DNA from: Hylemonella sp. | Lineage (GTDB): Bacteria; Pseudomonadota; Gammaproteobacteria; Burkholderiales; Burkholderiaceae_C | DNA length: 64,000 nt | Reading direction: 5' to 3' | Assembly: GCF_027532185.1 (NCBI RefSeq) | Contig: NZ_JAPZSV010000009.1 | Coordinates: 124,001 to 188,000 of the forward strand | Shown: positions 41,936-49,968 of the stretch, piece by piece | Position numbering within the stretch: position 1 is the first letter of the stretch | Layout of the letters: each line of letters begins with the position of its first letter | Made by a program: the position numbers and the translations under genes | Notes under the pieces: generated by a model | Seen by the model: the letters and a program-made list of their open reading frames with translations, nothing else | Databases searched by the model: none | What the model was told of the DNA's origin: nothing

Positions 41936-43611
41936 CAAAGTTTTTCCAGTACGGCTTTGATCGCTTGCAAGGGATGGTGCCAGTTGCCGACTTCTTGCTG
42001 GCGGAAGGCCTGAATGGAGGGGTACCAGGGTATATGGCTGTTGATCTCGGCCCAGTACCACAGCTGGCCCTTGCCCGATGGTAGCAAGAGCAGGGTACGC
42101 TTTCCCAGCGCACCAGCCAGATGGGCCGTGCTGTTGCTGGTGGTGACCACCACATCGCAGGCCTGGATCAGTGAGGCCAGACCGTCGATGTCGTTGAAGT
42201 TGTCCACCTCGTCCAGATGCTGGACCTCGATGCCATGGGTTTGCTGCAGCGTCTGGCGTTCAGCAGCGGTGTCGCCGTACTGCAGGTCCACGAAATGGAG
42301 GCGTGGCGAGGCCAGGGGCAGGAGCATCTGCGCCAAGTCCATGCTCTTGAAATGACCGAGATCAGGCCGCTTGCTGACCCATGAAACGCCGCAGATCAGC
42401 CGGCCTTGTTGGGCGATCTTGCCCCGTAGCTCGACACTGCGGTCCGCATCGGCTCGCAAATAGGGGTGGCGCGCCCTCGAAAAGCTCGCCAGATCGGGCC
42501 GGAAAAGCCGCGGTAGGGAGCCCAGGGGCAGTTGGACGGCAAAGTCCAGGGCGTCGCTGACCGCGGCGAGATCGACAAAGTCGAAGCCGGTCATGGACCG
42601 CTGAAAGAGTGGGATGAGGCGCTTGTCCAGGGCCACGTGCTTTTTCTGGGGCAGTGTCGCCAGTTCGGGCAGGATGCTGGCGTAAAGAACCTGATCGCCT
42701 ATGCCTTGCTCGCCCCACAGCAGCAAGGGGCCGTCCGAGGCATCTCCAGCCCACCTTGGACGGCTGGTGTCCAGTGGTCTGCGCTTCAAATCACCGACCG
42801 CCCAGCGGGACTCGAACAAAGCCCAGCCTTGCTCGAACTGGTGCATGCGGAGTAGCAGGTGAGCTTTGTGGAGAGCGGGCTCAGCCCAATCACTTGCGAG
42901 TCCCATCGCCTTTTCGTAACACGCCAAGGCTTGATCGTCTCGATCCATCCCTGCTAACACGACGCCTTTGGCGTTCCAGGCTGTCGCTAGATGGGGATCG
43001 AGCGCCAAGGCCTCCTCCACGTATCGCAGGGCTTCCGTCCTGGAACCGGATTCATCCAGCGAGACACTTTTGTTGATCAAGGCATCTATGAAGTTGGGTT
43101 GGAGCGAGAGGGCTTTGTCGAAAGCGGCGAGGGCCTCCTGCGTCAAACCTAGCTTCTGCTGAACAACCCCCACGTTGTTCCATGCGACAGGGGATTCCGG
43201 GTTCAAGGCTGTGGCCTTCAGAAAACAGTCCAGCGCTTCAGTATTCCTGTCCAGCTTTCTAAGGCTGATCCCGAAATTGATCCAGCTGTCCAGATGCGCG
43301 GGAGCTAGCTGGGAGGCCCGTTTGTGATGAACCAGCGCTTCCTCATCGCGCCCGCTTTCAGACAGAGCCTTGGCTAAATTGAATTGCAGGAAACTATGAT
43401 TTTTGTTTTGTGCCAGCGCCTTACGAAACAGCTCGATAGCGTCCTCGCGCTGACCAGCCATGGCCTTGATGACGCCCATAACGTGCAACGCATCGAAATG
43501 TCGCGGCTGCGCTTGCAGCAGTTTTTCCAGGTTGGCCTGCGCCTGGGGTATTTCCCCCTGTTGAAACAGTTGGATAGCTCGCTGAAGAAGTGCCGGAATC
43601 TGGGTGTACAC
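41935..43611 (-). CDS. TPR protein with C-terminal glycosyltransferase domain (copy B)
   Basis: 558 residues. Residues about 5-280 are TPR repeats (A-W-N-N-x-G-x-x-x-x-x-x-x-x-x-x-A-L patterns such as PVAWNNVGVVQQKLGLTQEALAAFDKAL). The C-terminal half resembles GT9/GT41-type GT-B domains: LLLWGEQGIGDQVLYASILPEL, HFVDLQYGD, LDEVDNFNDIDGLASLIQACDVVVTTSNSTAHLAGALGKRTLLLLP and WYPSIQAFRQ. It closely parallels the neighbouring gene at 43617-45506 in the C-terminal half, so the pair arose by duplication. Such proteins often glycosylate flagellin or surface proteins; that role is inference. Confidence 0.83.
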   Translation of the reverse strand: MYTQIPALLQRAIQLFQQGEIPQAQANLEKLLQAQPRHFDALHVMGVIKAMAGQREDAIELFRKALAQNKNHSFLQFNLAKALSESGRDEEALVHHKRASQLAPAHLDSWINFGISLRKLDRNTEALDCFLKATALNPESPVAWNNVGVVQQKLGLTQEALAAFDKALSLQPNFIDALINKSVSLDESGSRTEALRYVEEALALDPHLATAWNAKGVVLAGMDRDDQALACYEKAMGLASDWAEPALHKAHLLLRMHQFEQGWALFESRWAVGDLKRRPLDTSRPRWAGDASDGPLLLWGEQGIGDQVLYASILPELATLPQKKHVALDKRLIPLFQRSMTGFDFVDLAAVSDALDFAVQLPLGSLPRLFRPDLASFSRARHPYLRADADRSVELRGKIAQQGRLICGVSWVSKRPDLGHFKSMDLAQMLLPLASPRLHFVDLQYGDTAAERQTLQQTHGIEVQHLDEVDNFNDIDGLASLIQACDVVVTTSNSTAHLAGALGKRTLLLLPSGKGQLWYWAEINSHIPWYPSIQAFRQQEVGNWHHPLQAIKAVLEKL

Positions 43612-43616
43612 GTTGT

Positions 43617-45506
43617 TCAGCCCGAAAGTGTGGTCAGGCGCTGCTGCAGGCTTCGCAGGGCAGAGTCCCAGTCGCCTGCCTTGTTCTGACGGAAGCCCTC
43701 AATTGAGGGGTACCAAGGGATATGGCCTTCGCTCTCGGTCCAGTACCACAGCTGCCCTTGGCCTAATGGAAGCAACAGAAGAGTGGCTTTCCCCAGCGCG
43801 CCGGCCAGATGGGCTGTGCTGTTGCTGGTCGTGATCACGACATCGCAAGCCTGAATCATTGCGGCCAAACCGTCAATGTCGTGGAAGTTATCCACCTCGT
43901 CCACATGCTGCACTTCGATGCCACGGGCTTGCTTCAGCGCTATTAGCTCGGTGGAAGTGTCACCGTACTGCAGATTGACGAAATGGAGGTTGGGCGAGGC
44001 CAGAGGCGTCAGCAAGTCTTGTAGGCCTAGGCTCTTATGGCGGCCAATGCTCTTACGGGTGCTGGACCACGAGACGCCACAGATCAGTTTGCCCTCCCGA
44101 GCGATTCGGTGACGCAGCGCAGCGCAGCGCTGGGTGTCCGCCCGTAGATAGGGAAGGCGGGCGCGGGAGAAACTGGCGAGATCAGGGCGGAAGAGCCTCG
44201 GCAACGACCCCAGCGGTAGCTGCTCGGAGAAGTCCAGCGTATCGCTGACGGTGGCGAGATCAACAAAATCGAAGCCTGGCATGGAGCGCTCAAAGAGTGG
44301 AATGAGGCGCTTGTCCAGGGCGACGTACTTCTTCTGTGGTAATGCCGCCAGATCAGGCAAGATACTGGCGAAAAGGATCTGGTCGCCTATGCCTTGCTCG
44401 CCCCACAGCATCAAGGGGCCCGTCGAAGCGTCGCGTGTCCATGTTGGTCGGTTGGTCGGCAGGGGCCTCAACCCCTCCAGGTTCGGGACTTGCCAGCGCG
44501 ACTCGAAGTGCGGCCAGGCATCTTGAAATCGGCCTTTACTTAGCAAGGCGAGCCCCAGATTCCAGCGGCCCGAGTGGTCCGTTGGTGCTAATCCATGGGC
44601 ATGCTGCAGAGCCTGCAACGCATCATCTTCTCTACCCTGGTCCATTAGACAGACACCCAGGTTAACCCAGGCGTCTGCATAGCCAGCTCTCAGCGCGATG
44701 GCCTTCCGAAAGCTCGGCTCGGCGTCAATCGGATACCCCAGAGCGGTCAGCGCCTGGCCCTGCCCGCACCAAGACTCCGCATGCTCTTCATCAAGTTCCA
44801 GTGCGCGCCGGAAAGCACGTAGTCCTTCTTCGTGGTGGGCTAACCCTGCGAGGCATAGGCCACGAAGGCACCAAGCGGGCGCTCGTTCAGGTGCATCGGC
44901 AAGGATAGCGTCGCTTGCGGATAGCCCTTCTTCGTAGCGTCGTGATGACACCAACGTACGCACTTTGGCTAGCCTGCTCTCGATATGGGTTGGCCTCACC
45001 GCGAGGGCGCGCTCGTAGTACTCGAGCGCTTGGCCTAATTGCCCTAGCTCGTGTAGCACATTACCTTTGTTGAGCAATGCGTCGGGGTGCTCCGCCTGTA
45101 GTGAAAGGGCTTGGTCGTAATCGGCGCTAGCGGAGCGGAAATCGCCCAGCGCCGCCTTGGCGTTGCCTCGGTTGATCCAGGCCCAGGGTTCCCGAGGCAA
45201 CTGTTGGACCGCCGTGTCGTGATACGGCAACCCCGCTTCATGCTGACCTTGTAGGCTAAGTAGCATGGCGAGGTTGTAGTTGGCCCCGGCGTGTCGAGGC
45301 TGCATTGCCAGCAGCCTCTGGTACAGGGGCGCTGCGATGTCGGGCTTCCCCTGAGACTGTTCTGTGATGCCCAGCAAATACAGTGCGTCGGCATGGTCCG
45401 GCGCCAAGATCAGCGCTCGCTCCAGCAGGGGCCGTGCCGCGATGTGATCGCCCCGTTGCAGATGCAGGGTGGCCTGGTGAAGGAGGGCGGTGGCTTGCAC
45501 GTTCAC
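43617..45506 (-). CDS. TPR protein with C-terminal glycosyltransferase domain (copy A)
   Basis: 629 residues. About nine TPR repeats (1-320) precede a GT-B-like domain: LMLWGEQGIGDQILFASILPDLAALPQKKYVALDKRLIPLFERSMPGFDFVDL, HFVNLQYGD, VDEVDNFHDIDGLAAMIQACDVVITTSNSTAHLAGALGKATLLLLP, GHIPWYPSIEGFRQ. Nearly every C-terminal block has a counterpart in the downstream copy, while the TPR parts differ more. The coding region is visibly less GC-rich than its surroundings, with many A/T third positions. It heads the minus-strand group and starts 147 bases from tRNA-Met. Substrate unknown. Confidence 0.83.
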   Translation of the reverse strand: MNVQATALLHQATLHLQRGDHIAARPLLERALILAPDHADALYLLGITEQSQGKPDIAAPLYQRLLAMQPRHAGANYNLAMLLSLQGQHEAGLPYHDTAVQQLPREPWAWINRGNAKAALGDFRSASADYDQALSLQAEHPDALLNKGNVLHELGQLGQALEYYERALAVRPTHIESRLAKVRTLVSSRRYEEGLSASDAILADAPERAPAWCLRGLCLAGLAHHEEGLRAFRRALELDEEHAESWCGQGQALTALGYPIDAEPSFRKAIALRAGYADAWVNLGVCLMDQGREDDALQALQHAHGLAPTDHSGRWNLGLALLSKGRFQDAWPHFESRWQVPNLEGLRPLPTNRPTWTRDASTGPLMLWGEQGIGDQILFASILPDLAALPQKKYVALDKRLIPLFERSMPGFDFVDLATVSDTLDFSEQLPLGSLPRLFRPDLASFSRARLPYLRADTQRCAALRHRIAREGKLICGVSWSSTRKSIGRHKSLGLQDLLTPLASPNLHFVNLQYGDTSTELIALKQARGIEVQHVDEVDNFHDIDGLAAMIQACDVVITTSNSTAHLAGALGKATLLLLPLGQGQLWYWTESEGHIPWYPSIEGFRQNKAGDWDSALRSLQQRLTTLSG

Positions 45507-45590
45507 ATGAATTCAGTGGAGGGAAACCGCAAGCGGCTGCAGAATTCTAGCCTTCGCTTCAGGCCGCCTGGCTTTGTTCGGGAAAGCCGC

Positions 45591-45596
45591 TATAAT
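45591..45596 (+). promoter_or_regulatory. TATAAT -10 of the tRNA-Met gene
   Basis: Perfect consensus -10, 56 bases before the mature tRNA 5' end. A -35 at 17 bp spacing would be CTGGCT, which is weak. Confidence 0.6.
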
Positions 45597-45652
45597 GCGC
45601 GACTCGGTTGCGTTTGCCGCCGAGTCTGCGCTGCAGCGCGGAACAGGTTTTT

Positions 45653-45729
45653 GGAGGTATAGCTCAGTTGGTGAGAGCGCAGGATTCATAACCCTGAGGT
45701 CGGTGGTTCAAATCCACCTACCTCCACCA
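45653..45729 (+). tRNA. tRNA-Met (CAT anticodon), elongator type
   Basis: 77 bases including encoded CCA. Acceptor GGAGGTA / TACCTCC, D arm GCTC-AGTTGGTGA-GAGC, anticodon arm CAGGA-TTCATAA-CCCTG, variable AGGTC, T arm GGTGG-TTCAAAT-CCACC, discriminator A. The lowest anticodon-stem pair is A-C. Anticodon CAT fits elongator tRNA-Met; initiator tRNA is excluded because its GGG/CCC anticodon-stem pairs are absent. tRNA-Ile2 (lysidine-modified CAT) is a less likely alternative. Confidence 0.9.
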
Positions 45730-45735
45730 GATCAG

Positions 45736-45764
45736 GCCCGCCGTCGCAAGACGGCGGGCTTTTT
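45736..45764 (+). terminator. Intrinsic terminator after tRNA-Met
   Basis: GCCCGCCGTC, loop GCAA, GACGGCGGGC, then TTTTT. 10-bp perfect stem beginning 6 bases after the tRNA. The convergent enoyl-CoA hydratase gene ends 17 bases further on. Confidence 0.93.
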
Positions 45765-45780
45765 CTTTGGTTGTAGCGGC

Positions 45781-46560
45781 TCACTGGTGTCGGAAATCCG
45801 GTTTGCGCTTTTCCACAAAGGCGGCCATGCCCTCTTTCTGGTCCGCGGTAGCGAACAGGGCGTGGAAGAGGCGGCGCTCGAACATCACGCCGTCGCTCAG
45901 CGATCCTTCAAAGGCGCGGTTGACGGATTCCTTGGCGGCCATCACGGCCACCTGCGAGTAGTCGCAGATCATCAGCGCCGCGCCCAGCGCCTCGTCCATC
46001 AGTTTGTCCATGGGCACCACCCTGCTCACCAGGCCGGCACGCTCGGCCTCCGCTGCGTCCATCATGCGACCAGTCAGCGCCATGTCCATGGCCTTGGCCT
46101 TGCCCACGGCGCGCGGCAGGCGCTGGGTGCCCCCGGCGCCGGGAATGATGCCCAGCTTGATTTCGGGCTGGCCGAACTTCGCGTTGTCGGCGGCGATGAT
46201 GAAGTCGCACATCATGGCCAGCTCGCAGCCGCCGCCCAGGGCGAAGCCGCTCACCGCCGCGATCACCGGCTTGCGGATGCCGCGGATGCGTTCCCAGTTG
46301 CGGGTGATGTAGTCGCCCTTGTAGACATCGGCGAAGCTGTAGTTCGCCATGGCGCCGATATCGGCGCCAGCCGCGAAAGCCTTCTCGCTGCCCAAGATGA
46401 CCATGCAGCCGATGGCCGGGTCGGCATCGAAGGCCTGCAGGGCGGCGCCCAACTCGTCCATGAGCTGGTCGTTCAAGGCGTTGAGCTGTTTGGGTCGGTT
46501 GAGTGTGATGAGGCCAACCTTGCCGGCTTCGGTGCGGACCTCGATCATTTCGTAAGGCAT
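45781..46560 (-). CDS. Enoyl-CoA hydratase (crotonase family)
   Basis: 259 residues, standard for short-chain enoyl-CoA hydratases. It would hydrate trans-2-enoyl-CoA in fatty-acid or amino-acid breakdown. Family features: [15 protein letters not shown], oxyanion-hole blocks [13 protein letters not shown] and [25 protein letters not shown], and the catalytic-Glu region [32 protein letters not shown] lies ahead of the ATG. It is monocistronic, convergent with tRNA-Met and 124 bases downstream of ilvA on the same strand. The exact substrate chain length cannot be told. Confidence 0.93.
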   Translation of the reverse strand: MPYEMIEVRTEAGKVGLITLNRPKQLNALNDQLMDELGAALQAFDADPAIGCMVILGSEKAFAAGADIGAMANYSFADVYKGDYITRNWERIRGIRKPVIAAVSGFALGGGCELAMMCDFIIAADNAKFGQPEIKLGIIPGAGGTQRLPRAVGKAKAMDMALTGRMMDAAEAERAGLVSRVVPMDKLMDEALGAALMICDYSQVAVMAAKESVNRAFEGSLSDGVMFERRLFHALFATADQKEGMAAFVEKRKPDFRHQ

Positions 46561-46601
46561 GCGGATATCTCCATGGGCTCAGGTACGGGGTTTAGGCGAG
46601 G

Positions 46602-46680
46602 AACACCGCGGGACCGGCTTTGCCGGGCCGCTGGTGTTGCCCCCTTGAGGGGGAGGGCGGTATCAGGGCCGCCACAGGGG
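46602..46680. repeat. Nested palindromic intergenic element between ilvA and the enoyl-CoA hydratase gene
   Basis: Outer arms AACACC (46602-46607) and GGTGTT (46633-46638) enclose CCGG...CCGG; then CCCCCT-TG-AGGGGG (46640-46653) and GGGCGG...CCGCC. No T-run. It is a third GC-rich element of the kind seen after lpxC and accC. Confidence 0.45.
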
Positions 46681-46684
46681 TGCA

Positions 46685-48232
46685 TCATGCTTGCAGGAAC
46701 ATGCGGTAAGCCGGGTTGCGGGTCTCCTCCACATAGGCATAGCCCAGGGTGTCGAGGAACTTGGCGAAGGCCTTGTCCTCAGCCTGGGGCACCTGGATGC
46801 CGACAAGGATGCGACCGTAGTCTGCGCCCTGGTTGCGGTAGTGGAAGAGGCTGATGTTCCAGCCCGGGCGCATCAGACTCAGGAACTTGAGCAGGGCGCC
46901 GGGGCGCTCGGGGAAGATGAAGCGTAGCAGGCGCTCGTTCCTGGCCAGTGTCGAGTGGCCGCCCACCATGTGGCGGATGTGTTCCTGTGCCAGGTCATCG
47001 TGCGTCAAGTCCAGCGCGGGGAAACCGTGGCGCTTGAAGTTGGCGGCGATCTTGCTGCTTTCGCCCCGGGTGGTGGTGGTGAGGCCGACGAAGACATGGG
47101 CCTTGCTCTGGTCGCTGATGCGGTAGCTGAACTCGGTCACGTTGTGCGGCCCGCCCGGCAGGTTGCCGATGAGTTCGCAGAAGCGGCGGAAGCTGCCGCG
47201 TTCCTCAGGCATGGTCACGGCAAACAGCGCCTCGCGCTCTTCGCCCACCTCGGCACGCTCGGCGGCAAAGCGCAGACGGTCGAAGTTCATGTTGGCGCCG
47301 CAAAGGATGGCGGCATAGGTCTGACCCTTGGTCTTGTGCTTGGCGACGTATTGCTTGATGGCCGCCACGGCCAGAGCGCCTGCCGGCTCCACGATGGAGC
47401 GCGTGTCCACGAAGATGTCCTTGATGGCCGCACACACCGCGTCGGTGTCGACCTCGATGTAGTCGTCCACCAGCTTGCGTGTCAGGCGGAAGGTCTCCTC
47501 GCCCACCAGCTTCACGGCCGTGCCATCGGAGAACAGGCCGACGTCCTGCAAGGTGATGCGTTTGCCCGCCCGGACCGATTGGATCATGGCGTTGGAGTCG
47601 TTCATCTGCACGCCGATGACCTTGATCTCCGGCCGTACGGCCTTGATGTAGGCCGCCACGCCGCTGATCAGGCCGCCGCCGCCGATGGCCACGAAGACCG
47701 CGTCCAGCGGGCCTTGGTGCTGGCGCAGCATCTCCATGGCGATGGTGCCCTGGCCAGCGATCACATCCGGGTCGTCGAAGGGGTGGACGAAGGTCAGGCC
47801 CTGTTTCTTCTGCAGTGTCAGCGCATGGGTGTAGGCGTCGGAGTAGCTGTCGCCGTGCAGCACCACCTCGCCGCCCAGGGCCTTGACGGCATCGATCTTG
47901 AGCTGCGGCGTGGTCGTGGGCATCACGATCACGGCGCGTGTGCCCAGGCGGCTCGCCCCCAGGGCCACACCCTGGGCATGGTTACCGGCCGAGGCGCAGA
48001 TCACACCTTTCTTCAACTGCTCAGGCGTGAGATGCGCCATCTTGTTGTAGGCCCCGCGTAGCTTGAAGCTGAACACGGCCTGCTGGTCCTCGCGTTTGAG
48101 CAGTACCTTGTTCTGCAGGCGGCGGCTCAGGGCCTTGGCGGGCTCCAGCGGGGACTCCACGGCCACGTCATAGACGCGGGCGGTCAGGATCTTCTGCAGG
48201 TAGTCGGCGGGCTGGAGAGGCTTGTTTTTCAT
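46685..48232 (-). CDS. ilvA: Biosynthetic threonine ammonia-lyase
   Basis: 515 residues, full-length biosynthetic form. IlvA deaminates threonine to 2-oxobutanoate, the first step to isoleucine, and is inhibited by Ile. PLP-binding Lys is in QQAVFSFKLRGAYNKM; the phosphate-binding glycine loop is AIGGGGLISGVAAY; SAGNHAQGVALGA is conserved. The last 190 residues hold two ACT-like regulatory domains (EREALFAVTMPEERGSFRRFCELIG and ERLLRFIFPERPGALLKFLSLM). It diverges from the OsmC gene across 59 bases that contain TTGTCA-N17-AATTAT on the ilvA strand, a possible promoter. Confidence 0.96.
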   Translation of the reverse strand: MKNKPLQPADYLQKILTARVYDVAVESPLEPAKALSRRLQNKVLLKREDQQAVFSFKLRGAYNKMAHLTPEQLKKGVICASAGNHAQGVALGASRLGTRAVIVMPTTTPQLKIDAVKALGGEVVLHGDSYSDAYTHALTLQKKQGLTFVHPFDDPDVIAGQGTIAMEMLRQHQGPLDAVFVAIGGGGLISGVAAYIKAVRPEIKVIGVQMNDSNAMIQSVRAGKRITLQDVGLFSDGTAVKLVGEETFRLTRKLVDDYIEVDTDAVCAAIKDIFVDTRSIVEPAGALAVAAIKQYVAKHKTKGQTYAAILCGANMNFDRLRFAAERAEVGEEREALFAVTMPEERGSFRRFCELIGNLPGGPHNVTEFSYRISDQSKAHVFVGLTTTTRGESSKIAANFKRHGFPALDLTHDDLAQEHIRHMVGGHSTLARNERLLRFIFPERPGALLKFLSLMRPGWNISLFHYRNQGADYGRILVGIQVPQAEDKAFAKFLDTLGYAYVEETRNPAYRMFLQA

Positions 48233-48291
48233 GGGGGAACCGGTGGGCGGGGATAATTTGGCGCAAACCGCATTTTGACAAGGAACAGAAC

Positions 48292-48741
48292 ATGGATTGC
48301 ACCGTCAGCTGGACCGGCGCCACGGGCGCACGCTCAGGCATGGGTTTTGTGGCTGAAACCGGCAGCGGCCACGTGCTGATGATGGACGGCGCACCCGACG
48401 CCGCCAAGCCCGAGAACGGCGGCCAGAACCTAGCCCCGCGCCCTATGGAGACCGTGCTCGCCGGCACGGGTGGCTGCACCGCCTACGACGTGGTGCTCAT
48501 CCTCAAACGCGGCAGGCACGATGTGCGCGGCTGCAGCGTCAAGCTCACGAGCGAGCGCGCCACGGAGGACCCCAAGGTCTTCACCAAGATCCACATGCAC
48601 TTCACGGTGACGGGTAAAGGCATTCCCGCCGCCGCGGTGGAGCGCGCCATCAAGATGAGCCACGACAAGTACTGCTCGGCCAGCATCATGCTGGGCAAGA
48701 CGGCCGAGATCACGACCAGTTTCGAACTGAGCGAGGCTTGA
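48292..48741 (+). CDS. OsmC-family protein
   Basis: 149 residues with AAGGAA ahead of the ATG. OsmC/YhfA-type fold: ENGGQNLAPRPMETVLAGTGGCTAYDVVLIL and MSHDKYCSASIMLGKTAEITTSFEL. Two Cys (in GGCTAYD and DKYCSAS) occupy the positions of the peroxidatic and resolving Cys of OsmC/Ohr proteins. It may therefore reduce organic peroxides, although YhfA-like members have no proven activity. A GATAAT at about 48249-48254 could be its -10, with a leader of about 30 bases. Confidence 0.88.
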   Translation: MDCTVSWTGATGARSGMGFVAETGSGHVLMMDGAPDAAKPENGGQNLAPRPMETVLAGTGGCTAYDVVLILKRGRHDVRGCSVKLTSERATEDPKVFTKIHMHFTVTGKGIPAAAVERAIKMSHDKYCSASIMLGKTAEITTSFELSEA

Positions 48742-48752
48742 GCAGCGCGATA

Positions 48753-48807
48753 CCGTTGCGTTCGGGCTGAGCCTTTCGACGCCCGTCGACAAGCTCAGCG
48801 TGAACGG
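48753..48807. repeat. Palindromic REP-like element after the OsmC gene
   Basis: GGCTGAGC and GCTCAGCGTGAAC arms enclose TCGACG-CC-CGTCGA. I recall very similar TTCGGGCTGAGC...GCTCAGC...GAACGG elements dispersed in many proteobacterial genomes. It lies between convergent genes, where it could act as a bidirectional terminator-like hairpin although T-runs are missing. Confidence 0.6.
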
Positions 48808-48817
48808 CGCTATCCGT

Positions 48818-49447
48818 TCATACGTAATGGGCGGTGGTCGTCATGACCTTGGCTGCTGCCCGCATCAGCTCCTTGACCGGCCCCGGCAGTTCCGCCGCGC
48901 CAGCCTTCTGCGCATCCACCGCGTGCTTGACTTCATCGGCGGCCATCTGCGCGACGATGGCGCGCGAGGCTGTGTCGCCGTCGGGTAGCCGGTCCAGATG
49001 GCTCATGAGATGGGCTTCGACCTGGCGCTCGGTCTCCACCACAAATCCCAGACTCACCGCATTACCCAGGCGCCCGGCCAGCAGGCCGATGCCAAAGGCC
49101 CCGGCATACCAGAACGGGTTAAGCAGTGAGGCGCGAGCGCCCAGCTCATCCAGGCGCTGCTGGGTCCAGGCCAGATGGTCGGTTTCCTCGGCGCAGGCCT
49201 GCATGAAATGGGCGCGCAGGGCGGGATCGGGGGTGGTCAGGGCCTGAGCCGTGTAGAGCGCCTGGGCGCAGACCTCGCCCACGTGGTTCACGCGCATCAG
49301 GGCGCCGGAAAGTCGTTTTTCGTCCGCGCTCAAATCCGTGCCGGGTCGGGCCGCCTGGGGTGTCGGGGCGGCGGATCGGGGTGGGGCGAACAGGGTGCGC
49401 AGGGCAGTGTCGGCGGCGGTCAACAGGGCGTCGGTCGGGGAGGTCAT
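48818..49447 (-). CDS. coq7: Demethoxyubiquinone hydroxylase Coq7
   Basis: 209 residues from [20 protein letters not shown] at 49447; an ATG three codons upstream falls inside the predicted promoter-start interval. Coq7 is a ferritin-like di-iron monooxygenase of ubiquinone synthesis. Iron-binding motifs: [16 protein letters not shown] (Glu), [19 protein letters not shown] (ExxH), and [10 protein letters not shown] (ExxH) near the C-terminus. A membrane-associating hydrophobic segment [20 protein letters not shown] lies between. Convergent with the OsmC gene. Burkholderiales use this enzyme in place of UbiF. Confidence 0.94.
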   Translation of the reverse strand: MTSPTDALLTAADTALRTLFAPPRSAAPTPQAARPGTDLSADEKRLSGALMRVNHVGEVCAQALYTAQALTTPDPALRAHFMQACAEETDHLAWTQQRLDELGARASLLNPFWYAGAFGIGLLAGRLGNAVSLGFVVETERQVEAHLMSHLDRLPDGDTASRAIVAQMAADEVKHAVDAQKAGAAELPGPVKELMRAAAKVMTTTAHYV

Positions 49448-49454
49448 ACCCCGC

Positions 49455-49460
49455 ATTGTC
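49455..49460 (-). promoter_or_regulatory. -10-like hexamer GACAAT before coq7
   Basis: On the minus strand GACAAT ends 7 bases before the ATG at 49447, the same geometry as for the RNB exoribonuclease. It overlaps the end region of the neighbouring Phd-like gene. Confidence 0.45.
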
Positions 49461-49466
49461 CCGAAT

Positions 49467-49736
49467 TCAGTCGGGCGCTGCTTTGGCCTGCCTCAAGAGG
49501 TGAGGGCCTTGCCAGCCTTGCGGTTCGCCGGCTTGCCCTGCGGGCGCTGATGGCGCTGTGTCGGCCGCCGGGCTGGCCAGCAAGCGCTCCAATAGGGCCG
49601 GCGGCAGCAGATAGAAGTCCACCTTGTTGTGGTTCAGGACGGCCACAGGACGGCCCTGGGCACGGCGCAAGACGGCAGCCGGGTTTTTCTTGAACTCGGA
49701 CATGCTGATGGCCAGCTCGGTCAGCAGGGTTTGCAT
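49467..49736 (-). CDS. Phd/YefM-like antitoxin protein, no toxin partner
   Basis: 89 residues. The N-terminal 55 residues fit the Phd/YefM antitoxin fold: [49 protein letters not shown], with the typical S-x-x-x-x-x-P and P-V-x-V-x-N-x. The C-terminus (about 56-89) is disordered, Pro/Ala/Gly-rich, where a toxin would normally bind. No toxin-sized frame flanks it: coq7 is 19 bases downstream and a porin promoter is upstream. It may be an orphan regulator. A -10-like GATAAT lies 8 bases before its ATG. Confidence 0.75.
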   Translation of the reverse strand: MQTLLTELAISMSEFKKNPAAVLRRAQGRPVAVLNHNKVDFYLLPPALLERLLASPAADTAPSAPAGQAGEPQGWQGPHLLRQAKAAPD

Positions 49737-49744
49737 ATGGTGCC

Positions 49745-49750
49745 ATTATC
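49745..49750 (-). promoter_or_regulatory. -10-like hexamer GATAAT before the Phd-like gene
   Basis: GATAAT on the minus strand ends 8 bases before the ATG at 49736, predicting a leader of zero to two bases. Confidence 0.4.
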
Positions 49751-49877
49751 GGCGCTTAAATCAGCTCTTTTTCATGTCTTCGACATATGACGGAAGGCGG
49801 TCTTGCTCAAGCTTTAGGCAATGTTGCAGGTGGACAACGAAAGCCGCCCTGAATGGGGCCGACTCCGGGTTTTTCCT

Positions 49878-49906
49878 TTGACCCGGCCCGGTCGCTCTGG
49901 TGCAAT
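49878..49906 (+). promoter_or_regulatory. Porin promoter TTGACC-N17-TGCAAT
   Basis: -35 TTGACC at 49878-49883 and -10 TGCAAT at 49901-49906 with optimal 17-bp spacing, giving a start near 49912 and an approximately 84-base leader. Confidence 0.65.
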
Positions 49907-49911
49907 AGCCT

Positions 49912-49968
49912 CCAACTTCCTTGCTAGAGGAGGTTGGCCCGGGGACCGAAAACTCCCTTCGGGACCCC
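49912..49968 (+). other. Two hairpins in the porin mRNA leader
   Basis: Hairpin 1: CCAACTTCCT (49912-49921) with AGGAGGTTGG (49928-49937), loop TGCTAG, one G-U pair, beginning at the predicted transcription start. Hairpin 2: GGGG-A-CCGAA with TTCGG-GA-CCCC (49941-49968). A 5'-terminal hairpin is the feature that gives E. coli ompA mRNA its long life; the same effect is plausible here. Confidence 0.6.

Noticed and set aside
45653..45729. tRNA-Met as an integration site with flanking att repeats around the glycosyltransferase block
   Set aside because: I found no second copy of the tRNA 3' end near 40650-40700 and no integrase; neighbourhood of a tRNA alone is not evidence of integration.
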